Shown here: in pieces, positions 1-7,418 of the stretch | Numbering within the stretch: the stretch's first letter is position 1 | Layout: every line of letters begins with the position of its first letter | Assembly (NCBI GenBank): GCA_963728975.1 | Contig: CAVSMF010000001.1 | Coordinates: 558,001-622,000, forward strand | From: DATFCK01 sp963728975 | GTDB taxonomy: Bacteria > Verrucomicrobiota > Verrucomicrobiia > Chthoniobacterales > UBA10450 | Direction of reading: 5' to 3' | DNA: 64,000 bases | Program-made: the position numbers and the translations under genes | Notes under the pieces: model-generated | Seen by the model: the letters and a program-made list of their open reading frames with translations, nothing else | What the model was told of the DNA's origin: nothing | The model's database searches: none

Positions 1-1202
1 CCACGATCGGTCACAGCTACACACTGAAATTCGATTCGGGAATCGCCGGTTCGGCAACAGGCAACCCTTTGCGATTGAATGTGCAGATCAGAGGCAGTGG
101 GACACTCCTCGATCAGACGGTCACCCCGCCGGATGGGTCCGGTGCCGTTGCTTTCGCGTCCTACCAGTATGTGTTTGCGGCAAACAGCACCACGACAACC
201 CTGCGATTCATGGATATTGGGCTGGGCAATGCCAGTGCCGATACTTTGCTCGATACCGTGTCGGTGAAGGAGAACCCGCTTCCACCTCCAACCACCCTTC
301 CGCTGACGAATTGGGACTTTGAGACATCTCCCTTCTATTCAGTGGGCACTGTGTCCGGCTGGACGGTTGGCGGGAATGGTAATATCGCCGTAACTGAAGC
401 GGGCGCGACCACTGGAACACACTCGGCGGCCTTTAGCGCCGGCGCTGATTCGGATAACGACATACTATCCCAGAGATTCTACACGACGAGCGGAGGAATC
501 TATGTGCTGGATTTTGACGCGGGAATCGCCGGCGAGGCCGAGTCGACGATGCAACTAAGAGCCCGCGCTTTTGGCGATGGAAGCGCCGGGAACGCCCTGG
601 ATGAAATCGTGTCACCGCCCTTTTTGAGCATGCAGCCTTTTCATCACTACTCCTTTACCTTCACGGCCAATAACAGCATCACGATCCTGGAATTCTCTGA
701 TCTTCTCCGGGGGAATCTAAACTCCGACATCCTCCTTGACAGCGTATCGGTTGCCCCCGTTCCAAGTTCCTTCTCCGACTGGCAGGCATCGCATTTTACG
801 AATGATCAGCTGAACAATCCGCTGATCAGCGGCTGGGATGCAGATCCCGATATGGACAGGATTCCCAATGGTCTTGAATACTTCTTTCACACCGATCCGT
901 TGAATGGTTTGTCACTTTCAGATGCTAACTCGATCCCGCACATAGCTGTCGAACAGGTGGGAGCTAATCACTATCTGACCTGCACATTTCGGCGGCTTCT
1001 GGGCTGGACTGGCAATGCGGCTCTGGTCAGTCTCTCTAACGATCTCAATGGTTGGGATACAAGCGGCAACCAACTCGAGCCGGCCGGAAATGTCGTTCCT
1101 TCAGGGGATGGTTTCACCGAGATTGTAAAGGTGCGGCTGAAGACGCCGATCGACCAGGGAATGGTTCCCAGAAAATTCTTACGGCTGCAGCTGAGTCAGT
1201 AA
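1..1202 (+). CDS. Modular secreted protein, C-terminal part (5' end outside window)
   Basis: The frame is open from base 3, so the start lies left of the window and the TTG at 69 is internal. It encodes the end of one module ('YTLKFDSGIAG' to 'ADTLLDTVSV'), a second complete module starting 'NWDFETSPF' near 308, and a C-terminal segment from about 777 with an acidic TSP3-like repeat ('DADPDMDRIPNGLEYFFHTDP') and the tail 'PRKFLRLQLSQ'. The module resembles DUF642/galactose-binding-like beta-sandwich repeats of surface proteins; that assignment is inference from pattern. It is the first of three tandem paralogues that share the same C-terminus. It is probably exported, although the signal peptide is not visible. 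Substrate and partner are unknown. Confidence 0.85.
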   Translation, partial: TIGHSYTLKFDSGIAGSATGNPLRLNVQIRGSGTLLDQTVTPPDGSGAVAFASYQYVFAANSTTTTLRFMDIGLGNASADTLLDTVSVKENPLPPPTTLPLTNWDFETSPFYSVGTVSGWTVGGNGNIAVTEAGATTGTHSAAFSAGADSDNDILSQRFYTTSGGIYVLDFDAGIAGEAESTMQLRARAFGDGSAGNALDEIVSPPFLSMQPFHHYSFTFTANNSITILEFSDLLRGNLNSDILLDSVSVAPVPSSFSDWQASHFTNDQLNNPLISGWDADPDMDRIPNGLEYFFHTDPLNGLSLSDANSIPHIAVEQVGANHYLTCTFRRLLGWTGNAALVSLSNDLNGWDTSGNQLEPAGNVVPSGDGFTEIVKVRLKTPIDQGMVPRKFLRLQLSQ

Positions 1203-1406
1203 AGGGTTCAAAGACTCCCGCCAGTTAATGAGGGAAAGGGGCAGGGTGGGCCCTGCTTCCTTGCCTGGGTCAGGCCCAAATCAACTCCGCAGGAAGGATT
1301 TACGGTTCTCCGGAGGATTTGTTCGGTTGGCCGATGGGGGCTGCAGGGCAAAAAATGACACCAAAATCAGGGCATGTTTGGCTGGACTCCGGGGTCGCAG
1401 TCTGAT

Positions 1407-3407
1407 ATGCACGACAAAATGTGGCCTGCCCATATTTCCAAGAAGAACCATACTAGCCAGCGGAAGGGGCATGCCTTGGTCTGGATTGCCTTAGTCGGAA
1501 CCTGCTTTTGTCTCGCCCCGTATGTTTGGGCCCAAAACCTTATTCGAAACGGTGAATTCGAAATTCCCCCTTTCGCACCTAGTTCCACTCTCACCTACTG
1601 GACGGTTGCTGGCACGGGCCACGTTCACGAAGCTGAGGAAGGTTCGACTACGCCGACTCACTCGGCAGCGTTAAGCATCGGTCATGACTCTGAAGGAACG
1701 ATAATCTCTCAGAGCTTTGCCACGGCCGTCGGCGAGCGCTACCGCGTCGATTTTGATAGCGGAATCTCCGGACAGCGTTCGGGCGACCCGTTGCAACTAA
1801 ACGTTCAGGTTTCGGGGGCCAGCACCCTTTTAAACGAAACCGTCACTCCGCCGGACGCTTTTACGTTCGACCCTGATGCCGTAGTTCTTCATCACTACTC
1901 CTTTACCTTCACGGCTGACAGCCGCACCGCCACGATCCAATTCTCGGATATCGGTTTGGGCAACATTTACGCCGATATATTGGTGGACACCGTTGCGGTT
2001 ACTCCGGACGAGAACCTCCTGACCAATGGAGACTTTGAAACACCCCCATTCGATACCAACGCAACTGCGTTCGGATGGACGGTAGGCGGCTCGGTGATTG
2101 ATCGGAGCGAGCAGGGCTCAGCGGGCGGACTTCACGCAGCTGCTTTTAATGCTGGAGGCGATTCTGAAGGCGACACCCTCTCCCAAAGCTTCTCTACGTC
2201 GGTCGGTCAGATCTACACCCTCGATTTCTACGCCGGTGTGGCCGGTGTTCCCGACAACGGATCGACCTTACAACTGAACGTGCAAGTTCTGGGAATGACC
2301 ACGCTCGTCGATGCTACCATAACCCCTCCGGTGGAGGGAACTTCCGATGCCAACCTGGTTCGTTTTCAGCACTATCAGTTTACGTTCACCGCCGACAGCA
2401 CTACAACGACGCTAACATTCACCGATATCGGCACGGGCAATGCCCTCGCCGATACCATGCTCGATACGGTGTCGGTAAATCCCCAAGGGACCCAGCTGAC
2501 TAATGGCGATTTTGAGACGCCGCCCTTCGACACCCACCAGGCTACCGGTTGGATGATCGGCGGGACCGGAAGAATAGAGGAGAAAATGGATGGAGCAACC
2601 ACGCCGACTCACTCTGCGGCCTTCGGCACCGGCGGCAACTATCAGAACAGTATTCTATCCCAAAGCTTTTCTACCCTTCCCGGGCGTCAATATGTTCTCG
2701 ATTTCGACTCGGGGGTCATTGGACAACGGTATGGACCGCGATTGCAAATGCAGATCCAAGTCGCCGGCGAGAATGGGAATCTCCTGAGCACGACCATTAC
2801 TCCACCGGATGCGTTTACTTACGATCCAAACCTGGTCCTGTTTAACCATTACCAATTCCTTTTCATTGCCAACAGCGCAACGACGGCCCTCAACTTTCAA
2901 GATTTGGGTACCGGTAACGACAATGCAGATTCCCTGGTGGATACGGTATCCGTCCTCCTGGCGCCGCCGGCCTCTTTTGCTCGGTGGCAAGCGGCCCATT
3001 TTAGTCAAAGTCAGCTTAACGACCCCAGTATAAGCGGATGGGACGCCGATCCTGACCTGGATAAGGTTGCCAACGGGCTTGAGTACTTTTTCAACACGGA
3101 TCCCCTGACTGGAACTTCCGGCGCCGCCGCGGCGTCGTTACCTAAAATTGAAATCAGCACAGTGGGACCGTCCCGCTACTTAACTTTTACTTATCACCGT
3201 CTCATCGCGTGGAACGGTCCACCAGAGGTGGTCGAGGTTTCGGACGATCTGGTTACCTGGGACGATACCGGAAATCAGGTCGAGCAAGTAAGCGGTCCAA
3301 CGCCAGCCGGCGACGGCTCCACCGAAACCGTTACGATTCGTCTGAAAACACCAATTACCCAAGGACCCATCCCCCGCAAATTTCTGCGGTTGCAGCTCAT
3401 GCAATAG
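1407..3407 (+). CDS. Secreted three-module DUF642-like protein
   Basis: Three tandem ~157-residue modules begin with 'NGEFEIPPF', 'NGDFETPPF' and 'NGDFETPPF'. Each continues 'GW.VGG', 'HSAAF..GGDS...LSQSF.T', 'Y.LDFDSG..GQ', 'QHYQFTFTADSTTTTL.FTDIG.GN' and 'D..LDTVSV'. A TSP3-like acidic segment ('WDADPDLDKVANGLEYFF') and the tail 'PRKFLRLQLMQ' follow. The N-terminus has a basic stretch (KKN..QRK), a hydrophobic core and 'VWAQ', read as a Sec signal peptide. ATG 1407 was chosen over ATG 1374 to shorten the n-region; ATG 1419 is also possible, and no clear Shine-Dalgarno decides it. It is a paralogue of both neighbours. Likely surface or extracellular carbohydrate- or protein-binding, with no catalytic motif seen. 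Confidence 0.85.
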   Translation: MHDKMWPAHISKKNHTSQRKGHALVWIALVGTCFCLAPYVWAQNLIRNGEFEIPPFAPSSTLTYWTVAGTGHVHEAEEGSTTPTHSAALSIGHDSEGTIISQSFATAVGERYRVDFDSGISGQRSGDPLQLNVQVSGASTLLNETVTPPDAFTFDPDAVVLHHYSFTFTADSRTATIQFSDIGLGNIYADILVDTVAVTPDENLLTNGDFETPPFDTNATAFGWTVGGSVIDRSEQGSAGGLHAAAFNAGGDSEGDTLSQSFSTSVGQIYTLDFYAGVAGVPDNGSTLQLNVQVLGMTTLVDATITPPVEGTSDANLVRFQHYQFTFTADSTTTTLTFTDIGTGNALADTMLDTVSVNPQGTQLTNGDFETPPFDTHQATGWMIGGTGRIEEKMDGATTPTHSAAFGTGGNYQNSILSQSFSTLPGRQYVLDFDSGVIGQRYGPRLQMQIQVAGENGNLLSTTITPPDAFTYDPNLVLFNHYQFLFIANSATTALNFQDLGTGNDNADSLVDTVSVLLAPPASFARWQAAHFSQSQLNDPSISGWDADPDLDKVANGLEYFFNTDPLTGTSGAAAASLPKIEISTVGPSRYLTFTYHRLIAWNGPPEVVEVSDDLVTWDDTGNQVEQVSGPTPAGDGSTETVTIRLKTPITQGPIPRKFLRLQLMQ

Positions 3408-3459
3408 GCCCGGGAATTCCCCGACCTGGCCTAGGGCAGTCTCCGAATGTCGGCGGACC

Positions 3460-3489
3460 TTGCCAAAAAACGACAAAAAATCCTAGAAT
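3460..3489 (+). promoter_or_regulatory. Candidate sigma-70 promoter for the third module protein
   Basis: TTGCCA (3460-3465, 5/6 to TTGACA), an 18-bp A-rich spacer, then TAGAAT (3484-3489, 5/6 to TATAAT). The predicted start near 3496 leaves a leader of about 20 nt before ATG 3517 with no evident Shine-Dalgarno sequence. Confidence 0.5.
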
Positions 3490-3516
3490 CATTTCTTAAT
3501 TCCTAACCAAAACGCG

Positions 3517-5025
3517 ATGCGACGGCTCTTTTTTTCCCTCACTCTTCTCCTTGGTTGGTTGCAGGCGGCGGCTCTTCTGGCAGACGGGGCGCCACCCGGG
3601 CAAAACCTGATTACCAACGGGGATTTTGAAACCCCGCCATTTTTTGACCGCGGTACGGTCGCCGGTTGGACCGTGGAAGGACATGGGCATATCATGGAAT
3701 TAGAGGGGGAAGGCATTACCAGCGGGCTCTATTCTGCCTCTTTCGACGAGGGAGACGACTCCCAGGGAAACGTCCTTTATCAAGCCTTTCCCACCGTAGC
3801 CGGTCAAACTTACATCCTCGAGTTCGACAGCGGCATAATCGGTCAACCGGCAAATAGTTCCCAACTGCACTTTGAAGTTACCGGAGACAGCTCGCTGTAT
3901 GATGAAATCAGCGGCGTGCCTACCGCTAACACGACAGATCCATCGCAAATCGAATTCCACCACTTTTTTCGGATGTTCACCGCCGATAGCAGCGTCACCA
4001 CCCTTCGATTTACTGATATCGGAGTCGGCAATGCCTACGCCGACCTCGTCGTCGATACGGTTTCTGTAATTGCGCAGCCGTCTCCGACTCCTGCTCCAAC
4101 ACCGACGACCCTGCCTCTGGTCAACGGTAATTTTGAAAACTGGCCGTTTAATTATCCCGGTGTGATTGCCGACTGGACAGTCTCAGGAAATGGACACATC
4201 GAGTCGATAACCGAGGGAGGAACGAGCGGTCCGCATTCAGCCGGTTTCAGTGTCGGCGGTGATTCGTTCGATAATGTTCTGTCTCAAACCTTTTTCACAG
4301 TGCCGGGCCAGGTCTACACTCTTGACTTTGATGCCGGTGTTTCCGGAATCACATCGGGCAACCCTTTACAGCTGAAAGCTGAAATCGTGGGCAGCTCCCC
4401 TTCTTTTGCCGACACCATAACGCCTCCGGATGCTCATACCACTCATCCCAGCAAGGTCATATTTGATCATTACCATTACACGTTCGTCGCCGGCGGCACG
4501 ACGGCAACGGTCCAGTTTACCGATCTGGTCGGGGCCAACCCTGGAGCGGATCTGATGCTGGACACCGTTTCGATTCTGCCGCTTCCACTTTCCTTTCCGG
4601 AATGGCAATCGCTCTATTTCACCGCTGCCGAACAAGGGAATCCCGCGATCAGCGGTTGGAGCGCGGATCCGGACAGTGACGGCATTCCAAACGGGCTTGA
4701 AGATTTCTTCCATACCGATCCGAGGTCCGGGTCGGCTGTGGGACAACAAGATCTGTTGCCGAAAATGAGTCTCACCTTCAACGACGGCTCCACCTATCTT
4801 ACATTCAGTTATCATCGGCTCCTGGGCTGGACCGGTAACCCGCCTGTGGTGGCGGTTTCAGATGACCTGGTGAACTGGGATACCAGCCAAACCCAGATCG
4901 AGCAGGTTGGAACTCCGGCCCGGGCGGACGGGTTTACCGAGGTAGTCACGGTGCGGTTGAAGACGCCGATCGATCAGGGGGCAATTATTCCGCGCAAATT
5001 CCTCCGGTTGCAGCTCTCACAATAG
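3517..5025 (+). CDS. Secreted two-module DUF642-like protein
   Basis: A 502-aa protein with a clear signal peptide ('MRRLFFSLTLLLGWLQAAALLADG'). Module 1 begins 'NGDFETPPF' at about residue 36. A short Pro-Thr linker ('PSPTPAPTPTT', about 188-200) leads to module 2 ('NGNFENWPF'). The C-terminal segment from about residue 355 contains 'SADPDSDGIPNGLEDFFHTDP' and ends 'PRKFLRLQLSQ'. It is the smallest member of the family here and the first with a PT linker, which is greatly expanded in the paralogues at 24-30 kb. The molecular function is not recognisable; a surface or matrix role is inferred from export and modular architecture. Confidence 0.88.
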   Translation: MRRLFFSLTLLLGWLQAAALLADGAPPGQNLITNGDFETPPFFDRGTVAGWTVEGHGHIMELEGEGITSGLYSASFDEGDDSQGNVLYQAFPTVAGQTYILEFDSGIIGQPANSSQLHFEVTGDSSLYDEISGVPTANTTDPSQIEFHHFFRMFTADSSVTTLRFTDIGVGNAYADLVVDTVSVIAQPSPTPAPTPTTLPLVNGNFENWPFNYPGVIADWTVSGNGHIESITEGGTSGPHSAGFSVGGDSFDNVLSQTFFTVPGQVYTLDFDAGVSGITSGNPLQLKAEIVGSSPSFADTITPPDAHTTHPSKVIFDHYHYTFVAGGTTATVQFTDLVGANPGADLMLDTVSILPLPLSFPEWQSLYFTAAEQGNPAISGWSADPDSDGIPNGLEDFFHTDPRSGSAVGQQDLLPKMSLTFNDGSTYLTFSYHRLLGWTGNPPVVAVSDDLVNWDTSQTQIEQVGTPARADGFTEVVTVRLKTPIDQGAIIPRKFLRLQLSQ

Positions 5026-5046
5026 CGGGTTTGGGCGATTTGCCGG

Positions 5047-5072
5047 GCGCCGCGATTCGGGGGCGCTTTTTT
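5047..5072 (+). terminator. Likely Rho-independent terminator
   Basis: GCGCC (5047-5051) pairs with GGCGC (5062-5066) across a 10-nt loop and is followed by six T (5067-5072), about 20 nt after the stop of the module protein. The stem is short. Confidence 0.5.
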
Positions 5073-5094
5073 CTTGAGCTTGGCGAAATAAAGC

Positions 5095-5124
5095 TTCACA
5101 AGAGAGAGAGGAGGGTGTTATAAA
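5095..5124 (+). promoter_or_regulatory. Candidate sigma-70 promoter
   Basis: TTCACA (5095-5100) and TATAAA (5119-5124), each 5/6 to consensus, are separated by 18 bp. The predicted start near 5131 leaves only about 14 A/T-rich nt before ATG 5145. The purine-rich GAGGAGGG at 5108-5115 would fall inside the promoter rather than act as a ribosome-binding site. Confidence 0.45.
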
Positions 5125-5144
5125 TTCCATAATAACAATATTTA

Positions 5145-5594
5145 ATGAACTCCGGCCTGCTCCCTAAAATCGCTTACCATTCCGCTCTCCTGCTCGCCTG
5201 CGTTACCCTCAGCGCTCGCCCCCAGCAGCCAGTTGTTCTTACCCCCGGCGAAGACGATCTTGTCGTCCTCAATGGCTGCGTCGTCTCCGCCTGCAATTAC
5301 CTGGCCGCTCTCAAAACCCAACATAGTCTCGAACAGAATTTTTGGGCCAAAATCCTCCTCGTCCGTTACAACGACCATCCCGCCGGACATGCCTATTGCG
5401 TCTGGGAAACCGAAGGAAATATCTACGGCTACGACCGTAATGCCGGTTCCTTTCCCATTCCCGTTTATACCCGCGACGCCCGCGCCATATCCATCGTTCT
5501 GGCCCAGGAACTATCGCGGGTCCTGCACGAGCCACTCTCCGTTAACCGAGCGGAGTTCGTGGAGTCCAAAACGGCGCAGGTATTTAAGTATTGA
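5145..5594 (+). CDS. Small exported protein with a Cys/His/Asp pattern, possibly papain/transglutaminase-like
   Basis: A 149-aa protein with an N-terminal hydrophobic stretch ('AYHSALLLACVTLSARPQQ') likely to be a signal peptide. The body contains 'GCVVSACNYLAAL', then 'GHAYCVWE', then 'IYGYDRNAGSFPI'. An N-terminal Cys followed by GHA-x-CVW and a YD-x-x-x-GS segment resembles the Cys-His-Asp order of papain-fold transglutaminase-like or BTLCP-type peptidases. That is a motif-level resemblance, not a family identification. It stands alone between its own candidate promoter and a convergent msrA. The catalytic assignment is speculative; the gene itself is well supported by length, leader and codon pattern. 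Confidence 0.7.
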   Translation: MNSGLLPKIAYHSALLLACVTLSARPQQPVVLTPGEDDLVVLNGCVVSACNYLAALKTQHSLEQNFWAKILLVRYNDHPAGHAYCVWETEGNIYGYDRNAGSFPIPVYTRDARAISIVLAQELSRVLHEPLSVNRAEFVESKTAQVFKY

Positions 5595-5994
5595 TACCCC
5601 CGGCACCGTCCGCCGGACGCCGCACGCGACCGATAACTCGACTCATCCAGCCGCGGCCAAGATTCTTCGCCGCTGAGAATGCCGCCGCCGGGTCAGGAAA
5701 ACTCCGCCGATTGCGGCAGTTTTCCTCTCTCGAACGGAAAAAAAAGAGCGCGGCCGTTGCCGACCGCGCCCACGTAAGCGGAAGGAATATGAACCCCACT
5801 TCGTCTCTGCTTTGCTGACCTTCCGGCTTGCGCAATCTGCTTAAAAGCAACAGGTGTGCCGGACGTAATGGGAAAGTAAATTGAAACCCCCAGGCCGGCT
5901 TCTTCCAGGTGAATCCAGCAAAGGCCTAACGAATTCGACCTTATGTTCCCTTCCCTCTCAACGGGTCGCAAATCACCAAGAAGCCAGCCCAGCC
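5595..5994. other. Intergenic region between convergent genes
   Basis: About 400 bp with no credible gene. It contains a hairpin with arms GGAAAACT (5696-5703) and AGTTTTCC (5718-5725), and a minus-strand terminator-like structure (listed separately). A copy of the 9-mer GCCTAACGA lies at 5924-5932. Confidence 0.5.
5738..5769 (-). terminator. Putative Rho-independent terminator downstream of msrA
   Basis: Read on the minus strand, GCGCGG (5769-5764) pairs with CCGCGC (5753-5748) over a 10-nt loop. After a TC it runs into eight T (5745-5738). It sits about 225 nt after the msrA stop. Confidence 0.5.
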
Positions 5995-6612
5995 CTACGG
6001 TTTGTCCCCCCAGGTCTCCTTTTTAAAAGAAACCCGCCCCGATCCGTGTTCGAACGCTTCGAAATTCCCCGGGTTCTCCCGGTAATACTTCTGATGATAA
6101 GCTTCAGCCGGATAAAATTTCATTGCCGGCAAAATCTCCGTCACAATTGGCTTCTTGAATCTGCCCGAACGGACCAGTTTTTCCCTGGAAGCTTCCGCTA
6201 CTTTTTTTTCGTCATCATTGGAGTAAAAAATCGCGGCGCGATAACTCGGCCCGATATCTGTAAATTGGCCGTCCGCCTGGGTCGGATCGATCTGCTTCCA
6301 ATAGATGTCCAGCAATTCTCCGAATGAAATCTTTGCCGGATCGTAAGTAATCTCGATCGATTCGCGGTATTGGGTTTTTTCCGATGTGACCAGATCGTAG
6401 GTCGGGTTCAGCTCCGTGCCTCCGCAATAGCCGACCAGTGTTTGCACCACGCCGGGCGCCTTATCGAAAGCGGGTTGAATGCACCAGAAACAGCCGCCGG
6501 CCAGGACCGCCGTTTTCAGCCGAACCGGCCTGGATGGGGATTGCTGGGCTCGAACAAGACCGACTATCAAAAGGAGCAAGCCGAGAGAAAAAATGCATTT
6601 GCAGCGTTTCAT
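5995..6612 (-). CDS. msrA: Peptide-methionine (S)-S-oxide reductase, exported
   Basis: Reduces methionine-S-sulfoxide in oxidised proteins. The MsrA signature 'GGCFWC' is present with the nucleophilic Cys at about residue 41. It is followed by 'VGYCGG', 'YRESIEITYDP', 'FWK-like IYWKQIDPTQADGQFTDIG' and 'SYRAAIFY', all typical of the family. ATG 6612 is preferred over the ATG at 6633 because it begins directly with the signal peptide 'MKRCKCIFSLGLLLLIVGLVRAQ', so the enzyme should act in the periplasm. The length (205 aa) fits MsrA plus a leader. No fused MsrB domain is present. It is monocistronic and converges on the small exported protein at 5145-5594. Confidence 0.95.
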   Translation of the reverse strand: MKRCKCIFSLGLLLLIVGLVRAQQSPSRPVRLKTAVLAGGCFWCIQPAFDKAPGVVQTLVGYCGGTELNPTYDLVTSEKTQYRESIEITYDPAKISFGELLDIYWKQIDPTQADGQFTDIGPSYRAAIFYSNDDEKKVAEASREKLVRSGRFKKPIVTEILPAMKFYPAEAYHQKYYRENPGNFEAFEHGSGRVSFKKETWGDKP

Positions 6613-6833
6613 ATTGTCCGGGGTTAGACCCAATGGCGGGCGGTTTGTTTGGCCTTTTTCTGATTTTATCGAAAACGGAACCGGTCCCGTAAGCCTGCTC
6701 CTTATTCAATGGGAGCTCAAATCAGCCGCGGCCCCCGGAGGAAAAACAGGGAATCAAGCCGCCGAACCGGGAAATCACCGGGTTTGCAACCGGCCAGGGT
6801 TGAATCGTCGGCCAGTGACTGGATTCTTATGTC

Positions 6834-7418
6834 GTGATCGAATTGATTTCCGAGGCCCGGATCGAACCACTTGAGCTCCAGGCGATGTTCGGTCGGCCTG
6901 CGCCGCTGCATGTTGATCTCGGTTGCGGAGACGGTTCTTTCCTGGCCGCGGTGGCACGCCAGAATCCGCAAAAGAATTTTCTCGGGATCGAGCGACTCCT
7001 CAAACGGGCCCGGTCCGCAACCCGAAAAATGGCCAATCTGGAGAACGTTCGGATTCTGCGCGCGGACAGCCTCTTTGTTTTGCGCGATCTATTGGCGCCG
7101 GAATCGGTCGAAACCTTTTATCTGCTTTTTCCCGATCCCTGGCCCAAGAGAAGACACCATCGCCGGCGGCTGGTCAGCGGCGATTTTCTCGGTGCCGTTT
7201 GGGCTGCCCTGGGCCCGGCGGGAACATTGCGGATCGCAACCGACCACACCGAATATTGTTCGCGGATCCGGGAGTTGGCGGAAAAATCAGAACAATTCCT
7301 AATGGTCGATCGCGATCTCGAACCCGATTCCATCGATTCCACTTTCGGCAAAAGGTTCAAGGACGCCGGTGTTCCCATTCATCGGGTTGAGCTTCGAAAA
7401 ATTTCCCCGGTGACGTAA
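6834..7418 (+). CDS. trmB: tRNA (guanine-N7-)-methyltransferase
   Basis: Methylates G46 of tRNA with S-adenosylmethionine. The Rossmann SAM motif 'VDLGCGDGSFLAAVA' is near residue 28. The family hallmark 'LLFPDPWPKRRHHRRRLV' lies near residues 98-115 and 'RIATDHTEYC' near 138. GTG 6834 is the only suitable start. At 194 aa it is slightly shorter at the N-terminus than E. coli TrmB but complete in its motifs. Its last 40 nt overlap the 3' end of the convergent comEC gene. Confidence 0.93.
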   Translation: MIELISEARIEPLELQAMFGRPAPLHVDLGCGDGSFLAAVARQNPQKNFLGIERLLKRARSATRKMANLENVRILRADSLFVLRDLLAPESVETFYLLFPDPWPKRRHHRRRLVSGDFLGAVWAALGPAGTLRIATDHTEYCSRIRELAEKSEQFLMVDRDLEPDSIDSTFGKRFKDAGVPIHRVELRKISPVT

